NCBI GenBank assembly: GCA_031257595.1
Contig: JAIROH010000018.1
Coordinates: forward strand, 1 to 6,387
Reading direction: 5' to 3'
Source of the DNA: Treponema sp.
GTDB lineage: Bacteria; Spirochaetota; Spirochaetia; Treponematales; Breznakiellaceae
DNA length: 6,387 bases
Made by a program: the position numbers and the translations under genes. This document shows, one piece after another, positions 4,181-6,387 of this stretch. The notes beneath the pieces are model-generated. The model saw nothing but the letters and a program-made list of their open reading frames with translations. It ran no database searches and had not been told where the DNA came from. Numbering within the stretch: the first letter of the stretch is position 1; the number at the start of each line of letters is the position of its first letter.

Positions 4181-5062
4181 ATGAGTAGAATAGGTTCCGC
4201 TTTCGGCACAAGTGAAACACGGCCCAATGGCAAGGCTTTTATAGGCTTTGTTACCGGCGGCGATCCTTCCATCGGCAAAAGCGAAGAATTTATACTGGAG
4301 ATGATCCGCGCCGGGGCCGACCTGGTGGAAATAGGGATCCCCTTTTCCGATCCAATCGCCGAAGGCCCGATCATTCAGGCGGCGAACATCAGGGCCCTTG
4401 CCGGGGGCGCCACGCTTGAAAAAATTTTCGCGATGGTGGAATCGCTTCGGGCGGCAATCAGCGCCGAAGGGCTTCCCGACATACCGCTGGTTTTTTTAAG
4501 CTACCTTAACCCGGTATTCCGTTACGGTCTGGGCGGCGACAATCCGGCGGAGAACGGCTACGCGGCCTTCTTCTCCCGCTGTGTTTCCGCCGGCGTTGAC
4601 GGGATCATCATCCCCGATCTTCCGTTTGAGGAACAGCGTGAAGTCCGAAGCGGGCTTCGTGGCGAGGTTCATAAAGGATGCGGCGATGACGATTGCGGCG
4701 TGGATCTTATCTCCCTGGTTGCCCCCACTTCCAAAGACAGGATACGGGAAATCGCCGGAGCCTCGACGGGCTTCCTCTACATCGTCTCGTCGCTGGGGGT
4801 GACGGGGATACGGGGTGACATCAAGACAGACATCGCCGCGATAATCGCCGAAGTGCGAAAGGAAGTTTCCCCGGAAAAACTCCCCGCCGCCGTGGGTTTC
4901 GGCGTCAACACCCCCGCCCAGGCCGCGGAAATCGCCCGCGTCGCCGACGGGGTAATTGTGGGAAGCGCGATTGTGAAAATCATTGCCGAATACGGAGAAG
5001 CCGCCGCGCCCCACATTGCCCGCTATGTACGGGAAATGAAGGCCGCGGTAAGCGGGAGTTAA
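4181..5062 (+). CDS. trpA: tryptophan synthase alpha subunit, with Glu at the catalytic Asp position
   Basis: TrpA splits indole-3-glycerol phosphate into indole and glyceraldehyde 3-phosphate; indole passes by a tunnel to TrpB. Motifs are present: GFVTGGDP (22-29), EIGIPFSDPIAEGPIIQ (50-66) with catalytic Glu50, GIIIPDLP (141-148), LVAPTS, SSLGVTGIRG (203-212), VGFGV and IVGSA, which bind phosphate. The other catalytic residue, Asp60 of the Salmonella enzyme in A-D-G-P, is Glu61 here. At 293 residues it is longer than the usual 260-270 because of a loop after NPVFRYG (about 117-126) and another with Cys-Gly-Asp-Asp-Asp-Cys (about 164-173). GGAG at 4168-4171 is nine bases before the ATG; a GCGCG/CGCGC hairpin (4143-4155) lies between it and trpB. 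It is the last gene of the operon and converges on the transketolase genes. Confidence 0.95.
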   Translation: MSRIGSAFGTSETRPNGKAFIGFVTGGDPSIGKSEEFILEMIRAGADLVEIGIPFSDPIAEGPIIQAANIRALAGGATLEKIFAMVESLRAAISAEGLPDIPLVFLSYLNPVFRYGLGGDNPAENGYAAFFSRCVSAGVDGIIIPDLPFEEQREVRSGLRGEVHKGCGDDDCGVDLISLVAPTSKDRIREIAGASTGFLYIVSSLGVTGIRGDIKTDIAAIIAEVRKEVSPEKLPAAVGFGVNTPAQAAEIARVADGVIVGSAIVKIIAEYGEAAAPHIARYVREMKAAVSGS

Positions 5063-5084
5063 AATGCCTGCCTTCTACGGCAGG
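5061..5084 (-). terminator. hairpin between trpA and the transketolase, likely transketolase terminator
   Basis: CCTGCC (5067-5072) and GGCAGG (5079-5084) pair around a 6-nt loop. Read on the - strand the stem is followed by CATTTT, a short T-run, three bases after the transketolase stop. On the + strand no T-run follows, so trpA transcripts may end elsewhere or only pause here. It lies in the 25-bp gap between two convergent genes. Confidence 0.5.
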
Positions 5085-5087
5085 GGA

Positions 5088-6008
5088 TCAGCCCAGCAGT
5101 TCCTTTGCCTTTTCCACAAGCTTGTCGGCGGTCAGGCCGAAGCGTTTTGCCAGGTAGTCCTGGGTGCCGACTTCGCCGAACTCGTCCCGGATGCCGATGC
5201 GGGCGAATTTACAGCCGGCGCCGTTTTCCGCGAGGATTTCCGCGACGGCGCTGCCCAGACCCCCGGTTATTTGGGCGTTTTCCGCGCTGATAATGGCCCT
5301 GACCTTGCCGGCCTGGGTGAGGATCGCTTCCTCGTCTATCGGTTTGAGGCTTAGTATGTCAAGCACGCCCGCGTTAACGCCGTCTTTCGCGAGCGCTTCC
5401 GCGGCCTTGAGCGCCTCGTTTACCATAAGGCCGCCCAGGGCGACAAAACAGAGGTCTTTGCCTTCTTTGAGCAGCTTGGCTTTCCCGATTTTGAAGTTTT
5501 CGCTTTCCGAATAGAGTACGGGAACGGGCTTGCGGGGCCAACGCATGTAAACGCAGCCGTAGATTTCCGCGGCTTCTTTTGTCAGGGCCTTGCAGCTGTA
5601 ATAATCGGAAGGCTCGATAATCGTAAGTTTGGGGATAACCCGCATCAGGGCAAGGTCTTCAAACGGCATGTGGGTACCGCCGTTCATCGCCGCCGTTACT
5701 CCGGGATCCATGCCGATAAGCTTGACGTTAAGTTTCGCGTAATTGGCCGAGATAAAAAACTGGTCGTGAACCCGCCTGGATGTGAAACAGCCGAAACTTG
5801 ACGCGAACGGGATTTTCCCCGCCGCCGAAAGGCCCGAAGCGACGCCGACCATGTTGGCTTCGGCTATACCGGCGTTTACAAACTGTTCGGGAAAGGCCTT
5901 TTTGAAGCTCCCGGTATTGGTACAGTTCATCAGATCCGCTTCCAGAACCACGATATTTTTGTTGTTTTCCGCAAGGGCGGTTACGGTTTCCACATACGCC
6001 GCCCGCAT
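5088..6008 (-). CDS. tkt: transketolase, C-terminal (pyrimidine-binding and C-terminal domain) subunit
   Basis: The second half of a split transketolase, which with its partner moves two-carbon ketol units between sugar phosphates in the non-oxidative pentose phosphate pathway, using thiamine diphosphate and Mg. The 306 residues counted from ATG 6008 show the pyrimidine-binding domain: VVLEADLMNCTNT (20-32), and NAGIAEANMVGVASGL (45-60) with catalytic Glu50. GMDPGVTAAMNGGTHMPFEDLALMR is typical of the split anaerobe type. The C-terminal domain has VLDILSLKPIDEE and ENAQITGGLGSAVAE. The start is doubtful: no Shine-Dalgarno precedes ATG 6008, and the frame is open only to a TAG 11 codons upstream. 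AAAGGGG (6107-6101) four bases before an ATG at 6096 looks like the real signal but is in another frame. It lies downstream of the N-terminal subunit gene in one operon. Confidence 0.9.
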   Translation of the reverse strand: MRAAYVETVTALAENNKNIVVLEADLMNCTNTGSFKKAFPEQFVNAGIAEANMVGVASGLSAAGKIPFASSFGCFTSRRVHDQFFISANYAKLNVKLIGMDPGVTAAMNGGTHMPFEDLALMRVIPKLTIIEPSDYYSCKALTKEAAEIYGCVYMRWPRKPVPVLYSESENFKIGKAKLLKEGKDLCFVALGGLMVNEALKAAEALAKDGVNAGVLDILSLKPIDEEAILTQAGKVRAIISAENAQITGGLGSAVAEILAENGAGCKFARIGIRDEFGEVGTQDYLAKRFGLTADKLVEKAKELLG

Positions 6009-6051
6009 TTCTGTCAGTTCTTCGTTTCCCCTTGTTAACCTCTATGTCAAC

Positions 6052-6097
6052 GCGGCTGTAGCCGCACGTAAAATCGAACATGAAACACGGTTTCATG
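6052..6097 (-). other. two hairpins in the gap between the transketolase subunit genes
   Basis: GTTTCATG (6090-6097) and CATGAAAC (6079-6086) form a perfect 8-bp stem with a 3-nt loop, and GCGGC (6052-6056) pairs with GCCGC (6061-6065) around four bases. The first stem contains the ATG at 6096 that follows the best ribosome binding site, so it could mask that start. They may tune the output of the second subunit relative to the first, or slow transcript decay. Confidence 0.4.
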
Positions 6098-6105
6098 ACA
6101 CCCCT

Positions 6106-6387
6106 TTAGTCCGCCGCATCCAGCGCGGCAATCGCTTCTTTGGCTTTTTCCAGGTTAAAGGCCATGCTGTGGTTCTTTTCAACTCCCTCAGCAAAGTTAC
6201 AACCTTTGCCTTTGATCGTATTCATGACAATCATCGACGGCTTTTCGTTTTGGGCTTTCGCCACGTCAATCGCTTTGTCGAGGGCTTCAAGATCGTGACC
6301 GTTCACTTCCTGGGTAAACCAGCCGAACGCGTTCCATTTGGCGGCAAGATCGCCCAAATCAAGAATGTCCCTGGTATAGCCGTCAAG
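6106..6387 (-). CDS. tkt: transketolase, N-terminal (diphosphate-binding) subunit, 3' end only
   Basis: The last 93 residues of the thiamine-diphosphate-binding half of the split transketolase; the rest lies beyond the right edge. The reading frame is open to the end of the window, so the TTG at 6357 is not the start. Visible family features are DGYTRDILDLGDLAAKW near the left end of the fragment, FGWFTQEVNGHDLEAL, KPSMIVMNTIKGKGCNF (the conserved T-x-K-G-K-G) and a final helix ending in DAAD. The GDG-containing diphosphate motif expected in this subunit would be upstream of the window. It precedes the C-terminal subunit gene by 97 bp on the same strand, matching the usual order for split transketolases. 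Confidence 0.92.
   Translation of the reverse strand, partial: LDGYTRDILDLGDLAAKWNAFGWFTQEVNGHDLEALDKAIDVAKAQNEKPSMIVMNTIKGKGCNFAEGVEKNHSMAFNLEKAKEAIAALDAAD

Noticed and set aside
4496..5016. Open frames on the - strand opposite trpA, and + strand frames opposite the transketolase gene
   Set aside because: They are shadows of well-supported enzymes and carry no recognisable family motifs.

Overview
The window joins two very different pieces of DNA. Positions 1 to about 1430 are AT-rich: hand counts give 33% GC for 361-480 and 20% for 1201-1260. This part holds small genes of the toxin-antitoxin or accessory kind. From about 1730 to the end the DNA is GC-rich (60% in both 3481-3540 and 4381-4440) and carries housekeeping metabolism. 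The organism looks like an anaerobic, host-associated spirochaete of the Treponema / Breznakiellaceae type. I base this on the split transketolase, the flavour of the Trp proteins and the look of the repeats. No rRNA or other marker is present, so this placement is tentative.

Accessory part, left to right: a run of three strong hairpins (116-234); a Phd/YefM-family antitoxin gene with no toxin partner (342-590); repeat copy 1 (602-760); a DUF4160-DUF2442 gene pair (878-1420); and repeat copy 2 (about 1442-1573). The two repeat copies are about 92% identical by eye over 132 nt, lie in the same orientation, and each starts only 11-21 bp after a stop codon. Each can fold back on itself over its whole length. 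Copy 1 is closed by a perfect 10-bp terminal inverted repeat containing GCATAAC / GTTATGC. The order gene, foldback repeat, gene pair, foldback repeat resembles integron cassettes ending in attC sites. No integrase is present and a MITE-like repeat remains possible.

Boundary (1575-1731): a 10-bp hairpin followed by T4 closes off the accessory side. A good sigma70-type promoter (TTGATA, 17 nt, TATAAA) then starts the core operon.

Core part: a free methionine-(R)-sulfoxide reductase (msrC) is followed by trpF, trpB and trpA on the + strand. msrC and trpF overlap as GTGA. The Trp enzymes cover the isomerase step and both halves of tryptophan synthase. trpE, G, D and C are not in the window and no Trp-rich leader peptide or T-box is evident. 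TrpA has Glu where the catalytic Asp normally sits in the A-D-G-P motif, and carries two short insertions.

Converging from the right is a split transketolase on the - strand: the last 93 residues of the N-terminal subunit (running off the window) and a C-terminal subunit. The start of the C-terminal subunit is problematic: the best ribosome binding site and ATG lie in another frame, and a homopolymer run, GGGGAAA on the - strand, is where a one-base change would join the two. A hairpin between trpA and the transketolase probably terminates the transketolase transcript.
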